From NCBI GenBank assembly GCA_947626365.1, contig CANQRW010000002.1:60940-124939 (forward strand): a stretch of DNA of 64,000 nucleotides, given 5' to 3'. This stretch comes from an uncultured Lachnospiraceae bacterium. GTDB taxonomy: Bacteria > Bacillota > Clostridia > Lachnospirales > Lachnospiraceae. The notes below the pieces were generated by a model. It saw nothing but the letters and a program-made list of their open reading frames with translations, did not search any database and was not told the DNA's origin. The position numbers were made by a program, and so were the translations under genes. Position 1 is the first letter of the stretch. Each line of letters starts with the position of its first letter. Positions 45,501 through 54,479 of the stretch are shown one piece after another.

Positions 45501-46177
45501 TTCACGTCAGAGAAGGCCAGATTATTGAGGCAGGCGACGAGCTGACAGAAGGAAGCGTGAATCCTCATGATATCCTGAAGGTGAAGGGCGTTCGCGCCGT
45601 GCAGGATTACATGATCCGCGAGGTGCAGAAGGTATACCGCCTTCAGGGCGTTGAGATCAATGACAAGCATATCGAGGTGATCGTTCGTCAGATGCTGAAG
45701 AAGATTCGTGTAGAAGAAAGCGGCGACAGCGACCTGCTGCCGGGCGTTTCCATGGATGTTCTGGATTATGAAGATATGAACGAGAAACTGATTGCCGAGG
45801 GCAAGGAACCGGCTTCCGGAAAGCAGGTTATGCTGGGGATCACCAAGGCAGCCCTGGCGACAGATTCCTTCCTGTCGGCGGCATCCTTCCAGGAGACCAC
45901 CAAGGTCCTGACGGAGGCGGCAATTAACGGCAAGATCGATCATCTGATCGGCCTGAAGGAGAATGTGCTGATCGGCAAACCGATTCCGGCAGGTACCGGC
46001 ATGAAGCGGTATCGTTCTGTGGCTCTGAGCACGGATATCCACGCAGAGGACGAGATCAGCCTGAGCGAGGAGGAAGAAGAGACGGCAGAGACGGAGGAGA
46101 CCGCAGAGACTGCGGAGGCCCCGGAGATGGAAGAGGCGGAAGAGGTTCTGGATATCGACGAAACCGAAGAAGAATAA
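42503..46177 (+). CDS. rpoC: DNA-directed RNA polymerase subunit beta-prime
   Basis: A 1224-residue beta-prime subunit. The N-terminal zinc site is [20 protein letters not shown]. The catalytic magnesium loop [12 protein letters not shown] is at residues 454-465. The bridge-helix/trigger-loop region shows [23 protein letters not shown] and [21 protein letters not shown], and a second zinc site is in [14 protein letters not shown] very acidic C-terminal tail (about 45 residues, Glu/Thr/Ala) follows. ATG 42503 has AAGGGAG upstream. A terminator lies ten bases after the stop, so the transcript ends here. Confidence 0.98.
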   Translation: MPETNETYQPMTFDAIKIGLASPEKILEWSHGEVKKPETINYRTLKPEKDGLFCERIFGPSKDWECHCGKYKKIRYKGVICDRCGVEVTKASVRRERTGHIALAAPVSHIWYFKGIPSRMGLILDLSPRVLEKVLYFASYIVLDAGDTGLQYKQVLSEKEYREELEKYGAGAFRVGMGAEAIQELLKAIDLEKDSEELRRELKNSTGQKRARIIKRLEVVEAFRNSGNKPEWMVMNVIPVIPPDIRPMVQLDGGRFATSDLNDLYRRIINRNNRLARLLELGAPDIIVRNEKRMLQEAVDALIDNGRRGRPVTGPGNRALKSISDMLKGKQGRFRQNLLGKRVDYSGRSVIVVGPELKIYQCGLPKEMAIELFKPFVMKELVSNGTAHNIKNAKKMVERLQPEVWDVLDDVIKEHPVMLNRAPTLHRLGIQAFEPILVEGKAIKLHPLVCTAFNADFDGDQMAVHLPLSVEAQAECRFLLLSPNNLLKPSDGGPVAVPSQDMVLGIYYLTQERPGAKGEGMIFKNPNEAILAYENGAVTLHSRVKVRVTKTINGEQKSGIIESTVGRFIFNEIIPQDLGFVDRSIPENELKLEIDFLVGKKQCKQILEKVINVHGAGQTAETLDDIKAIGYKYSTKAAMTVSISDMTVPESKPRLLAEAQATVDKIARNHRLGLTTDEGRYKEVIETWKKTDEQLTHDLLSGLDPYNNIFMMADSGARGSDKQIKQLAGMRGLMADTTGHTIELPIKSNFREGLDVLEYFISAHGARKGLSDTALRTADSGYLTRRLVDVSQDLIIREVDCCEGKEIPYMEIKAFMNGEETIETLQERLTGRYIAETITDPDTGEVVVKANHMCTPARAAAVVKVLQKTGRSSVKIRTVLTCKSHIGICSKCYGANMATGQMVQVGEAVGIIAAQSIGEPGTQLTMRTFHTGGVAGGDITQGLPRVEELFEARKPKGLAIISEIPGLVAIKDTKKKKEVVVTDVETGNAKTYLIPYGSNLHVREGQIIEAGDELTEGSVNPHDILKVKGVRAVQDYMIREVQKVYRLQGVEINDKHIEVIVRQMLKKIRVEESGDSDLLPGVSMDVLDYEDMNEKLIAEGKEPASGKQVMLGITKAALATDSFLSAASFQETTKVLTEAAINGKIDHLIGLKENVLIGKPIPAGTGMKRYRSVALSTDIHAEDEISLSEEEEETAETEETAETAEAPEMEEAEEVLDIDETEEE

Positions 46178-46187
46178 GATATTTTGG

Positions 46188-46219
46188 AAAGGCTGGTTCC
46201 CCAGGGGATCAGCCTTTTT
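46188..46219 (+). terminator. Terminator after rpoC
   Basis: AAAGGCTG.TTCCCC and GGGGAT.CAGCCTTT pair, followed by TTTTT ending at 46219. Confidence 0.88.
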
Positions 46220-46239
46220 GAAATTCATTCTCAAAATTC

Positions 46240-46268
46240 TTGACGACAGATTTTTGCGGGAGTATAAT
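46240..46268 (+). promoter_or_regulatory. Promoter for the Cys-rich membrane protein gene
   Basis: TTGACG (46240-46245), 17-base spacer, TATAAT (46263-46268), immediately after the rpoC terminator. Confidence 0.78.
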
Positions 46269-46315
46269 CAATATGCGCAGACAGAAAGCCTGCTTCGGGA
46301 AAGGAGAAATGATTT

Positions 46316-46537
46316 ATGGCCGATCTGATCATCGCTGTGCCGATTTTCGGCGCGGCGGCAATGATTATTATAAAGAAGATGAGGGATATGAAGATGGGAA
46401 AGGCCGGCTGCAGCGGCTGTTCCGGCTGTGGAGGCAGCTGCGGCGCGTCCGGCTGCAGCGGATGCAGCAGATGCGGTTGTGGAAACGGGGCGAAAACCTC
46501 CGCGGACTACACGGTTACGGGTAAAAAAATCCCTTGA
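46316..46537 (+). CDS. FeoB-associated Cys-rich membrane protein-like
   Basis: A 73-residue protein: an N-terminal membrane helix (MADLIIAVPIFGAAAMIII), a basic stretch (KKMRDMKMGK), then a dense Cys/Gly cluster with eleven Cys (GCSGCSGCGGSCG...GCSGCSRCGCG). The layout matches the FeoB-associated Cys-rich membrane protein family, thought to help iron handling. No feoA or feoB is nearby, so the role is uncertain; metal binding is likely. It has its own promoter and an AAGGAG site nine bases before ATG 46316. The rpsL promoter begins inside its last codons. Confidence 0.78.
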   Translation: MADLIIAVPIFGAAAMIIIKKMRDMKMGKAGCSGCSGCGGSCGASGCSGCSRCGCGNGAKTSADYTVTGKKIP

Positions 46538-46562
46538 CAGATCGCGGAAATCTGTTTATAAT
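46534..46562 (+). promoter_or_regulatory. Promoter of the rpsL-rpsG-fusA (str) operon
   Basis: TTGACA (46534-46539), 17-base spacer, TATAAT (46557-46562). The -35 overlaps the stop codon of the upstream small gene. The leader has a GTGCGCA/TGCGCAC pairing (near 46571 and 46599). Confidence 0.88.
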
Positions 46563-46657
46563 GTGAAAGCGTGCGCAGATCTGCGTTATGTTGTATTTTT
46601 GCGCACAAAAGCTGACATACAGCAACCACAGAACAATATCACAGGAGGTGAAAACGA

Positions 46658-47077
46658 ATGCCAACATTCAACCAGTTAGTGAGAAAAGGAAGACAGACTT
46701 CCGTCAAGAAGTCGAATGCTCCTGCTCTGCAGAAGAGCTACAATTCTTTACAGAAGCGCTCTACTGACATGTCTTCTCCCCAGAAGAGAGGCGTGTGCAC
46801 ATCTGTTAAGACTGCAACTCCGAAGAAGCCGAATTCCGCTCTGAGAAAGATCGCCCGTGTACGTCTTTCCAATGGTATTGAGGTTACCAGCTATATCCCC
46901 GGCGAGGGCCACAACCTTCAGGAACACAGCGTTGTTCTGATTCGCGGCGGCCGTGTTAAGGATCTGCCCGGTACCCGTTACCACATCATCAGAGGAACTC
47001 TGGATACTGCCGGCGTGGCCAACCGTAAGCAGGCCCGCTCCAAGTACGGCGCTAAGAGGCCGAAGGCCAAGAAGTAG
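46658..47077 (+). CDS. rpsL: 30S ribosomal protein S12
   Basis: A 139-residue decoding-centre protein opening [33 protein letters not shown] carries the streptomycin-relevant Lys, and [18 protein letters not shown] the second; both are wild type, so streptomycin sensitivity at this protein is expected. ATG 46658 follows ACAGGAGGTG. First gene of the str operon, with its own strong promoter. It is separated from rpsG by an unusual 289-base gap full of short palindromes. Confidence 0.98.
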   Translation: MPTFNQLVRKGRQTSVKKSNAPALQKSYNSLQKRSTDMSSPQKRGVCTSVKTATPKKPNSALRKIARVRLSNGIEVTSYIPGEGHNLQEHSVVLIRGGRVKDLPGTRYHIIRGTLDTAGVANRKQARSKYGAKRPKAKK

Positions 47078-47366
47078 GCATCTGCGATGCGGATGCGCTG
47101 CGCAAACGGAGCGCAGCGAAGTTCAGGATTTCCTTCTGATACAGAGGGAGGCATGGACTTAGGAAACTGTGTACCACAGCAAGTTATAAAGTGTAAGTTA
47201 TGCCGGATTCGTGATATTGATCCTGTGGGTTGCAGGGAGATAGATACACACCGGGCATGGACACATTTTATGCCGCGGCGCACGCGGTAATCTGCCCGAC
47301 GCAGACTGTGTGTGCAGGATATGTGAGTACCGATGAATTAACGTATTAGTTAAGGAGGGAAGTAAC
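47078..47366 (+). other. Long structured rpsL-rpsG spacer
   Basis: This 289-base gap carries GGCATCTGCGATGC (47078-47091, a six-base stem, also found before tuf), CGCTGCGC/GCGCAGCG around AAACGGA (about 47097-47120, followed by AAGTTC, resembling the rpsJ-rplC repeats) and several weaker pairings. I see no convincing gene; a 67-codon reading frame lacks any ribosome site or homology I recognise. Confidence 0.55.
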
Positions 47367-47837
47367 GTGCCACGTAAAGGACATACTCAGAAAAGAGATG
47401 TATTGGCAGACCCGATCTACAACAATAAGGTTGTGACCAAGCTGATCAACAACATTATGTTGGACGGCAAGAAGGGTGTTGCCCAGAAGATCGTGTACCA
47501 TGCGTTTGACCGTGTCGCAGAGAAGACAGGCAAGGATGCGCTTGAGGTATTCGAGGAAGCAATGAATAATATTATGCCTGTGCTGGAAGTTAAGGCAAAA
47601 CGTGTCGGCGGCGCTACCTACCAGGTTCCCCTGGAGGTTAAGCCGGAGAGAAGACAGGCACTGGCACTCCGTTGGTTGACTATGTTCTCCCGCAAGAGAG
47701 GCGAGAAGACTCAGGAGGAAAGACTGGCCAACGAGATTATGGATGCAGCAAATAATACCGGAGCTTCTGTAAAGAGAAAAGAAGATATGCATAAGATGGC
47801 AGAGGCAAATAAGGCGTTTGCTCACTATCGGTTCTAG
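47367..47837 (+). CDS. rpsG: 30S ribosomal protein S7
   Basis: A 156-residue protein of exact family length, [19 protein letters not shown], ending [13 protein letters not shown]; the signature [31 protein letters not shown] is intact. It nucleates the 30S head by binding 16S rRNA. The start is GTG 47367, preceded by AAGGAGG. fusA begins 17 bases after its stop. Confidence 0.98.
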   Translation: MPRKGHTQKRDVLADPIYNNKVVTKLINNIMLDGKKGVAQKIVYHAFDRVAEKTGKDALEVFEEAMNNIMPVLEVKAKRVGGATYQVPLEVKPERRQALALRWLTMFSRKRGEKTQEERLANEIMDAANNTGASVKRKEDMHKMAEANKAFAHYRF

Positions 47838-47854
47838 TTTAGGAGGAATCATAA

Positions 47855-49978
47855 TTGGCTGGAAGAGAATATCCGTTGGAGAGGACCAGAAATATTGGAA
47901 TTATGGCCCATATCGATGCGGGTAAGACCACATTGACAGAACGTATTCTGTATTACACTGGAGTTAATTACAAAATCGGTGATACCCATGAGGGCACTGC
48001 TACCATGGACTGGATGGAGCAGGAGCAGGAGAGGGGAATCACCATCACTTCAGCCGCTACCACCTGCCACTGGACTTTGGAAGATCACGGCAAGGTGAAG
48101 CCGGGTGCTCTGGAGCATCGTATCAATATTATTGACACTCCCGGACACGTGGACTTCACGGTAGAGGTTGAGCGTTCCCTGCGTGTGCTGGACGGCGCTG
48201 TAGGCGTGTTCTGCGCGAAGGGCGGTGTGGAGCCTCAGTCTGAGAACGTATGGCGTCAGGCTGATACCTACAACGTACCTCGTATGGCATTCATCAACAA
48301 GATGGATATCATGGGCGCAGATTTTTACAACGCGGTAGAGCAGATTCGCACCAGACTGGGCAAGAACGCCATCTGTCTTCAGCTGCCTATCGGCAAGGAA
48401 GACGATTTTAGGGGAATCATCGATCTGTTTGAGATGGACGCCTACATCTACAATGATGAGAAGGGCGAAGATATTACCATCTGCGAGATTCCCGAAGATA
48501 TGAAAGACGACGCAGAGCTTTATCACACGGAACTGGTGGAGAAGATCTGCGAGCTGGACGATGATCTGATGATGCAGTATCTGGAGGGCGAGGAGCCTTC
48601 TGTAGAGGAGATGAAAGCAGTTTTGAGAAGGGCCACCTGCCAGTGCGCCGCTGTCCCGGTCTGCTGCGGTTCCGCCTACAGAAACAAAGGCGTTCAGAAG
48701 ATGCTCGACGCGGTTCTGGAGTATATGCCTGCGCCTACCGATATTCCTGCCATCAAGGGCGTTGATATGGAAGGCAATGAGATCGAGAGACATTCCTCTG
48801 ATGAGGAGCCGTTCTCCGCTCTTGCTTTCAAGATCATGACAGATCCCTTCGTCGGCAAACTGGCATTTTTCCGCGTGTATTCCGGAACCATGAATTCCGG
48901 TTCCTATGTGCTGAATGCCACGAAAGGCAAGAAGGAGCGTGTTGGCCGTATCCTTCAGATGCATGCCAACAAGCGCCAGGAGCTTGACAAAGTATATTCC
49001 GGCGATATTGCCGCAGCTGTTGGTTTTAAACTGACGACTACCGGTGATACTATCTGTGATGAGCAGCATCCGGTAATCCTGGAGTCCATGGAGTTCCCGG
49101 AGCCGGTTATTGACATTGCCATTGAGCCCAAGACCAAAGCAGGCCAGGGCAAGATGGGCGAGGCTCTTGCAAAGCTTGCGGAAGAAGATCCTACCTTCCG
49201 CACATCTACTAACAAGGAGACAGGCCAGACCATCATCTCCGGCATGGGTGAGCTCCATCTGGAGATCATCGTAGACCGTCTGCTGCGTGAGTTCCATGTG
49301 GAGGCCAATGTAGGCGCTCCCCAGGTTGCTTACAAAGAGACCTTTACCAAGGCCGTGGAAGTGGACAGCAAGTACGCCAGACAGTCCGGCGGCCGCGGAC
49401 AGTACGGACACTGTAAGGTTCGTTTCGAACCCATGGACGCCAACGGCGAGGAAACATTCAAGTTCGACTCCGAGGTTGTAGGCGGCGCCATTCCGAAGGA
49501 ATATATTCCTGCAGTCGGAGAAGGCATCGAGGAAGCTGCCAAGGCTGGTATCCTGGGAGGTTTCCCGGTACTGGGCATTCACGCCACCGTATTCGACGGT
49601 TCCTATCACGAGGTGGACTCCAGTGAGATGGCGTTCCACATCGCCGGTTCCCTGGCGTTTAAGGACGCCATGCAGAAGGCCGGCTGCGTGCTGATGGAGC
49701 CCATCATGAAGGTGGAGGTAACCATGCCTGAGGAATACATGGGAGACGTCATCGGCGATATCAATTCCCGCCGCGGACGGATCGAGGGCATGGAGGACAT
49801 CGGAGGCGGCAAGATGGTGAAGGCCTATGTCCCGCTGGCGGAGATGTTCGGCTATTCCACCGATCTGCGTTCCAAGACCCAGGGCCGGGGCAATTACTCT
49901 ATGTTTTTCGAGAAGTATGAGCCGGTTCCCAAGAATGTCCAGGAGAAGGTCCTTGCGGAAAGAAAAGGCGTTAAATAA
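47855..49978 (+). CDS. fusA: Elongation factor G
   Basis: A 707-residue translocase. G1 is AHIDAGKTT (residues 18-26), G2 is [12 protein letters not shown]3 is DTPGHVDF, G4 is NKMD, and G5 is GSAYRNKG. Domains II-V follow, with [15 protein letters not shown] (domain III) and [24 protein letters not shown] (domain V). It drives tRNA-mRNA movement and ribosome recycling with GTP. The start is TTG 47855, eight bases after AGGAGG, with the protein beginning [15 protein letters not shown]; no in-frame ATG fits. tuf follows, with its own promoter in between. Confidence 0.97.
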   Translation: MAGREYPLERTRNIGIMAHIDAGKTTLTERILYYTGVNYKIGDTHEGTATMDWMEQEQERGITITSAATTCHWTLEDHGKVKPGALEHRINIIDTPGHVDFTVEVERSLRVLDGAVGVFCAKGGVEPQSENVWRQADTYNVPRMAFINKMDIMGADFYNAVEQIRTRLGKNAICLQLPIGKEDDFRGIIDLFEMDAYIYNDEKGEDITICEIPEDMKDDAELYHTELVEKICELDDDLMMQYLEGEEPSVEEMKAVLRRATCQCAAVPVCCGSAYRNKGVQKMLDAVLEYMPAPTDIPAIKGVDMEGNEIERHSSDEEPFSALAFKIMTDPFVGKLAFFRVYSGTMNSGSYVLNATKGKKERVGRILQMHANKRQELDKVYSGDIAAAVGFKLTTTGDTICDEQHPVILESMEFPEPVIDIAIEPKTKAGQGKMGEALAKLAEEDPTFRTSTNKETGQTIISGMGELHLEIIVDRLLREFHVEANVGAPQVAYKETFTKAVEVDSKYARQSGGRGQYGHCKVRFEPMDANGEETFKFDSEVVGGAIPKEYIPAVGEGIEEAAKAGILGGFPVLGIHATVFDGSYHEVDSSEMAFHIAGSLAFKDAMQKAGCVLMEPIMKVEVTMPEEYMGDVIGDINSRRGRIEGMEDIGGGKMVKAYVPLAEMFGYSTDLRSKTQGRGNYSMFFEKYEPVPKNVQEKVLAERKGVK

Positions 49979-49990
49979 TTGATAAAGCGC

Positions 49991-50019
49991 TTGAAAAACA
50001 TGGACAAATATCATATAAT
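49991..50019 (+). promoter_or_regulatory. Promoter for tuf
   Basis: TTGAAA (49991-49996), 17-base spacer, TATAAT (50014-50019). A GGCATC-TGC-GATGCC hairpin (about 50049-50063) lies in the leader. tuf may thus be expressed independently of fusA. Confidence 0.75.
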
Positions 50020-50107
50020 AAGCATTAGCTTAGAAAAATGTAAATTCTGGCATCTGCGATGCCGCATTATGAAAACCCGTAAGGGGGATTAAGGAGGACC
50101 ATTTAAA

Positions 50108-51301
50108 ATGGCAAAAGCAAAATTTGAGAGAACAAAACCGCATTGTAACATCGGTACCATCGGCCACGTAGACCATGGTAAAACCACTCTGACCGCTGCT
50201 ATTACCAAGACCCTTCATGAGAGAAAAGGTACTGGTGAGTTCGTAGAGTTCGATAAGATTGATAAGGCTCCGGAAGAGAGAGAGCGTGGAATCACCATTT
50301 CTACCGCACACGTTGAGTATGAGACTGACAAGAGACACTACGCTCACGTTGACTGCCCAGGACATGCGGACTACGTTAAGAACATGATTACCGGCGCAGC
50401 TCAGATGGACGGCGCTATCCTGGTTGTTGCCGCTACCGACGGCGTTATGGCTCAGACCAGAGAGCACATCCTTCTTGCCCGTCAGGTAGGCGTGCCCTAT
50501 ATCGTAGTATTCATGAACAAGTGCGATATGGTTGACGATCCCGAGCTGCTGGAGCTGGTTGACATGGAGATCCGTGACCTGCTGAACGAGTATGAGTTCC
50601 CGGGCGATGATACCCCGATCATTCAGGGTTCCGCTCTGAAGGCTCTTGAGGACTGCTCCGGCGAGTGGGGAGACAAGATCATGGAGCTGATGGACGCTGT
50701 TGACGAGTGGATTCCGGATCCGCAGCGTGAGACCGACAAGCCCTTCCTTATGCCTGTTGAGGACGTATTCACCATTACCGGTCGTGGTACCGTTGCTACC
50801 GGCCGTGTAGAGCGTGGTACCCTTCATCTGAATGAGAGCGTTGAGATCGTTGGTATCAGCGAGGAGACCCGTACCACCGTTGTTACCGGTATCGAGATGT
50901 TCCGTAAGCTGCTTGACGAGGCCCAGGCTGGCGATAACATCGGCGCTCTGCTTCGCGGCGTTCAGAGAAATGAGATTGAGAGAGGACAGTGCCTGACCAA
51001 GCCCGGTTCCGTTAAGTGCCATCACAAGTTCACCGCTCAGGTGTACGTGCTGACCAAGGATGAGGGCGGCCGTCATACTCCGTTCTTCAACAACTATCGT
51101 CCCCAGTTCTACTTCAGAACCACCGACGTTACCGGCGTCTGCGAGCTGCCTGCCGGCACCGAGATGTGCATGCCTGGCGACAACGTAGAGATGACCGTAG
51201 AGCTGATTCATCCGGTAGCTATGGAGCAGGGCCTTCGTTTCGCTATCCGTGAGGGCGGCCGTACCGTTGGTTCCGGAAGAGTTGTTTCCATCATTGAATA
51301 A
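50108..51301 (+). CDS. tuf: Elongation factor Tu
   Basis: A 397-residue EF-Tu: G1 [11 protein letters not shown] (19-29), [14 protein letters not shown] (G2), [20 protein letters not shown] (G3), NKCDMVDD (G4), GSALKALE (G5), and the C-terminal barrels ending [19 protein letters not shown]. It carries aminoacyl-tRNA to the ribosome. ATG 50108 follows AAGGAGGACC. It ends the str cluster, with a strong terminator 40 bases after its stop. No second copy is within the window. Confidence 0.98.
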   Translation: MAKAKFERTKPHCNIGTIGHVDHGKTTLTAAITKTLHERKGTGEFVEFDKIDKAPEERERGITISTAHVEYETDKRHYAHVDCPGHADYVKNMITGAAQMDGAILVVAATDGVMAQTREHILLARQVGVPYIVVFMNKCDMVDDPELLELVDMEIRDLLNEYEFPGDDTPIIQGSALKALEDCSGEWGDKIMELMDAVDEWIPDPQRETDKPFLMPVEDVFTITGRGTVATGRVERGTLHLNESVEIVGISEETRTTVVTGIEMFRKLLDEAQAGDNIGALLRGVQRNEIERGQCLTKPGSVKCHHKFTAQVYVLTKDEGGRHTPFFNNYRPQFYFRTTDVTGVCELPAGTEMCMPGDNVEMTVELIHPVAMEQGLRFAIREGGRTVGSGRVVSIIE

Positions 51302-51341
51302 TCACGAAAGCTTTGAACAAAGCATACTGAAAGAGTAAGAG

Positions 51342-51378
51342 ACAGCCGTTTCATGCCTGCATGAAGCGGCTGTTTTTT
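51342..51378 (+). terminator. Terminator after tuf
   Basis: ACAGCCGTTTCAT (51342-51354) pairs with ATGAAGCGGCTGT (51361-51373) with one G-U, six-base loop, then six T. Confidence 0.92.
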
Positions 51379-51382
51379 GTAG

Positions 51383-51430
51383 TTACGTAAGTATGCGAAA
51401 AACGCGCCAGTGACGCTGGTTTTGTTACGT
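51383..51430. repeat. Palindromic repeat related to the one at 27225
   Basis: TTACGTAAGTATGCG and then AAAAACGCGCCAGTGACGC match 31 of 34 bases of 27225-27258. Here the outer ACGTAA/TTACGT and inner AAAAC/GGTTTT can pair. It lies just after the tuf terminator; the rest of the 51302-51589 gap holds only the promoter at 51521. Confidence 0.7.
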
Positions 51431-51520
51431 AGTTATGAAACAGGCTGCGCGGTGTCAAAACGATGCCAAAAACCAAAATATGCTGGGAAGTCAATACTTC
51501 ATCTTTAACGGAAAAACTCA

Positions 51521-51550
51521 TTTACAAGAGAGCTTTTCTTCCTTTATAAT
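51521..51550 (+). promoter_or_regulatory. Promoter for the YjjG-type HAD gene
   Basis: TTTACA (51521-51526), 18-base spacer, TATAAT (51545-51550), about 40 bases before the start codon. Confidence 0.65.
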
Positions 51551-51589
51551 AAAATCAGGAGATATGGGGATTCGCAGAGGTGAGGAGTT

Positions 51590-52306
51590 ATGAAGAAATA
51601 CACAACATTGCTGTTTGACGCGGACAATACGCTGCTGGATTTCGACGCGAATGAGGCGTTTTCGTTTCGGGCCATGCTGGCGGAACTGGGGGAGACCTAT
51701 ACCGAAGAACTGTTTCAGACCTACCGCCGTCAGAATGGGGAGCTGTGGAAGCAGATCGAGCGGCAGGAGATCACGGCGGAAGAGGGCGTCAACCGGCGTT
51801 TTGCCGTGCTTATGCGGAAATATGGCCGGGAAGTGGACGGACGGCAGTGGGAGAAAGTTTACCGCAAATATCTGAACCGGGGGATTCAGATGATTCCTCA
51901 TGCGCTGGAAGTGCTGGAGGAACTGAAGAAAACATACAGACTTTATATCATAACCAATGGCCTGGAGGATTCCCAGGTATACCGGATAAGGGAATCCGGC
52001 CTGGAAGCTTATGTTCTGGATACGTTTATCTCCAGCCGGATTGGGGCCAATAAGCCGTCAAAGGCGTATTTTGATTACGTAAAAAGCCATATTCCGGGAT
52101 TTGACGCGAAAAAAACTCTGGTAATCGGGGATTCGCTGACTTCGGACATTAAAGGAGGGCATGATGCCGGGCTGGATACCTGCTGGTTTACCAGAAACAG
52201 GAGAAAGCAGCCGGAGGACGTCCGGCCCACCTATACGATTCATGAACTGCCGGAGCTATTGGAGGTGCTGGGTAAAGGAGAAGCGGATCTAAGGGAAAAC
52301 GGATAA
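51590..52306 (+). CDS. HAD nucleotidase, YjjG family
   Basis: A 238-residue HAD hydrolase: LLFDADNTLLDFD (motif I, with the DxDNT form usual in YjjG), ITNGLEDSQ (motif II), a Lys in GANKPSKAYF (motif III) and VIGDSLTSDIKGGHDAGLDTCW (motif IV). An alpha-helical cap lies between I and II. YjjG-type enzymes remove phosphate from non-canonical pyrimidine nucleoside monophosphates. ATG 51590 follows GGTGAGGAG. It has its own promoter and is followed by an acyltransferase gene after 16 bases. Confidence 0.88.
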   Translation: MKKYTTLLFDADNTLLDFDANEAFSFRAMLAELGETYTEELFQTYRRQNGELWKQIERQEITAEEGVNRRFAVLMRKYGREVDGRQWEKVYRKYLNRGIQMIPHALEVLEELKKTYRLYIITNGLEDSQVYRIRESGLEAYVLDTFISSRIGANKPSKAYFDYVKSHIPGFDAKKTLVIGDSLTSDIKGGHDAGLDTCWFTRNRRKQPEDVRPTYTIHELPELLEVLGKGEADLRENG

Positions 52307-52322
52307 AACAGGGGAAGCTGTT

Positions 52323-53357
52323 ATGGAGAGACAATTCCGCAACAAAATCACATGGTTTACGTTCGGATTCAGTGTGCTCGTAATCTGGGTGCATTCCCTT
52401 AACGCGGAATTGTTTCTGGGGGAGAACGGTCAGATGGCAGGGATGGTAAAGGCTGTTCAGCAGTTTCTGGGGGATTCTGTGGCACAGATTGCTGTGCCGG
52501 GATTTTTCATGATATCGGCGTATTTGTTCTTTCGAAATTTTTCACTGGAGAGACTGCCGGCCAAATGGGCCTCCAGAGTGCGCAGCGTTCTGGTCCCGTA
52601 TGTCCTGTGGAATCTGATCTATTATCTTGGGTATGTGATAGGAAGCCGCCTGCCGTTTATAACGAATGTGGTGGGCAAAGGAACGGTTCCATTCAGCGCG
52701 GCGGCCGCACTGGATGCGGTGCTCCGCTATTCCTATTTATATGTATTCTGGTATGTATATCAATTGATTTTGCTGATAGTCTTGGCGCCAGTGATCTACC
52801 TGCTGGTCAGAGAAGTCCGTATCGGGGCGGCGGTTCTGGCGGCATTCTTTCTTCTGGCCCAGACCGGAATGGTAATCCCCGTGTTAAATCTTGACGCGCT
52901 GCTCTATTACAGCGCAGGAGCTTTTGGAGCGCTCCACCTGCGAAAGTGGGCGGAAGGGGAGCAGACCAATGCCAAGACGGAATGGGGGCTTTCGCTTCTT
53001 GTAGCGGCGCTGGTGCTGGCCAATCTTCCCTGGCCGGGGGGCGCGTTTGCCCAGGTGACGCCCAGACTTCTGGTGCCTGCGGCTTTGTGGCTCATTGTCG
53101 ATCCCGCATGGCTCTGGGAGCCGGCCGGTTTTATGAAGGAGAATTTTTTCCTGTATGCGGTGCATTTTGCCATTGTAAGGCTGATCAATAAGACGGCTGC
53201 GGCTGTGCTGCCGAAGCATTGGCTGATACCGCTTGCGATTTATCTTCTGATGCCGGCGGCAGCGATAGCGGCCAGCTATGGTCTGAGCAGAATGCTGCGA
53301 AGATACCTGCCGGGAATATGGCGGCTGCTCAATGGAGGAAGATATGTAAACGGCTAG
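52323..53357 (+). CDS. Acyltransferase family 3 membrane protein
   Basis: A 344-residue protein with about ten membrane segments. The opening KITWFTFGFSVLVIWVHSLN has the conserved catalytic-type His in the first helix (VIWVHS), then FFMISAYLFFRNF and ARVRSVLVPYVLWNLIY-type WASRVRSVLVPYVLWN, both classic for this family. Members transfer acyl groups to cell-surface sugars or lipids; the acceptor is unknown. ATG 52323 follows AGGGGAAG. It lies in the four-gene insertion between tuf and rpsJ. Confidence 0.85.
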   Translation: MERQFRNKITWFTFGFSVLVIWVHSLNAELFLGENGQMAGMVKAVQQFLGDSVAQIAVPGFFMISAYLFFRNFSLERLPAKWASRVRSVLVPYVLWNLIYYLGYVIGSRLPFITNVVGKGTVPFSAAAALDAVLRYSYLYVFWYVYQLILLIVLAPVIYLLVREVRIGAAVLAAFFLLAQTGMVIPVLNLDALLYYSAGAFGALHLRKWAEGEQTNAKTEWGLSLLVAALVLANLPWPGGAFAQVTPRLLVPAALWLIVDPAWLWEPAGFMKENFFLYAVHFAIVRLINKTAAAVLPKHWLIPLAIYLLMPAAAIAASYGLSRMLRRYLPGIWRLLNGGRYVNG

Positions 53358-53408
53358 AGACGGAAGGGCTCCGGCCGTTTTGCCATCTGCTGAGATTGGG
53401 AGAGACGA

Positions 53409-54272
53409 TTACTGGCAGCTCCATCTCCCGGATGCCCCGCAGGGCAGTATAAGTTCGGTGCTGCTTACGGGAAGTCCCAGTTCACCGGCTTCCAGGCTTC
53501 CTCCAAACCGGTTTCTGACCTCCAGTGCCAGAAGATAGCTGAGGACAGAAGGGGCCAGGCCGGTGGTATAGGAATTGATCAGGAAAAACAGGGGACGGTC
53601 AGACAGGAGCTGCGCGCAGGAACGGACCAGCGGATGAATGGCATCTTCAATCTTCCAGATCTCCCCCTTGGGACCCCTGCCGTAAGAAGGAGGATCCATG
53701 ATGATGGCATCGTAGTGATTGCCCCGCCGGATTTCTCTTTCCACAAATTTCATGCAGTCGTCTACCAGCCATCGGATGGGGGCCTCCTCAAGACCGCTGG
53801 AACGGGCATTCTCTTTGGCCCATCCAACCATGCCCTTGGAGGCGTCTACATGAGTCACGCTGGCTCCTGCCGAGGCAGCCGCCAGAGTGGCGCCGCCTGT
53901 GTAGGCGAAAAGGTTGAGGACTTTAACCGGGCGCCCTGCCTCGCGGATCAGCTGACTGAACCAGTCCCAGTTGGCGGCCTGTTCGGGGAAGAGCCCTGTA
54001 TGCTTGAAGCTGAATGGTTTCAGCTGAAAAGTCAGTTCATGATAATGAATGGTCCATTGATCCGGCAGACTGAAAAACTCCCATTCGCCGCCGCCCTTTG
54101 AACTGCGGTGATAGTGACCGTTAGGATGGCTCCAGCCTTTGTGAGTTCTGGGGGTACTCCATATGATCTGCGGGTCCGGCCGCACCAGCAGATAGTCTCC
54201 CCAGCGTTCCAGTTTCTCACCGTCAGAGCAGTCGAGCACTTCGTAGTCGTTCCATTTGTCAGCCAGCCACAT
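53409..54272 (-). CDS. Class I SAM-dependent methyltransferase, RlmI/RlmK-like
   Basis: A 287-residue enzyme. VKVLNLFAYTGGATLAAASAGASVTHVDASKGMVGWAKENA is the SAM-binding region, and IIMDPPSYGRGPKGEIWKIE contains the DPPSY motif found in RlmI-type 23S rRNA cytosine-5 methyltransferases. It lacks the full-length N-terminal PUA domain of RlmI (about 110 residues shorter), so its target may differ. ATG 54272 follows AGGAGG. It is convergent with the acyltransferase gene and divergent from the cell-wall-binding gene. Confidence 0.82.
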   Translation of the reverse strand: MWLADKWNDYEVLDCSDGEKLERWGDYLLVRPDPQIIWSTPRTHKGWSHPNGHYHRSSKGGGEWEFFSLPDQWTIHYHELTFQLKPFSFKHTGLFPEQAANWDWFSQLIREAGRPVKVLNLFAYTGGATLAAASAGASVTHVDASKGMVGWAKENARSSGLEEAPIRWLVDDCMKFVEREIRRGNHYDAIIMDPPSYGRGPKGEIWKIEDAIHPLVRSCAQLLSDRPLFFLINSYTTGLAPSVLSYLLALEVRNRFGGSLEAGELGLPVSSTELILPCGASGRWSCQ

Positions 54273-54405
54273 GATATTTTCCTCCTGCCGTCTATTTCCT
54301 TTCCTGATTATACTAGACAGAGTCATGAAACGTCAAGCGATAGACAGAAGAGAAAAAAGACGGTAAAAAATACGTTAATTGTAATAGAATTGAAAGATAT
54401 TCATA

Positions 54406-54434
54406 TTGAAATTATCAGGATACCTTGATACAAT
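54406..54434 (+). promoter_or_regulatory. Promoter for the cell-wall-binding protein gene
   Basis: TTGAAA (54406-54411), 17-base spacer, TACAAT (54429-54434), about 45 bases before the start. Confidence 0.65.
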
Positions 54435-54479
54435 ATATGGTAGGAAATTGGACGAGTTACAAAGGAGAGGAACAATATC

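Noticed and set aside
43970..46234. A 754-codon open frame on the minus strand opposite rpoC
   Set aside because: Lies entirely antisense to a certain gene, has no recognisable domain, and follows from rpoC codon bias.
47087..47290. A 67-codon reading frame in the rpsL-rpsG spacer
   Set aside because: No ribosome site, covers palindromic repeats, no family recognised.
48050..50014. A 654-codon open frame antisense to fusA
   Set aside because: Same codon-bias shadow; no ribosome site or domain.
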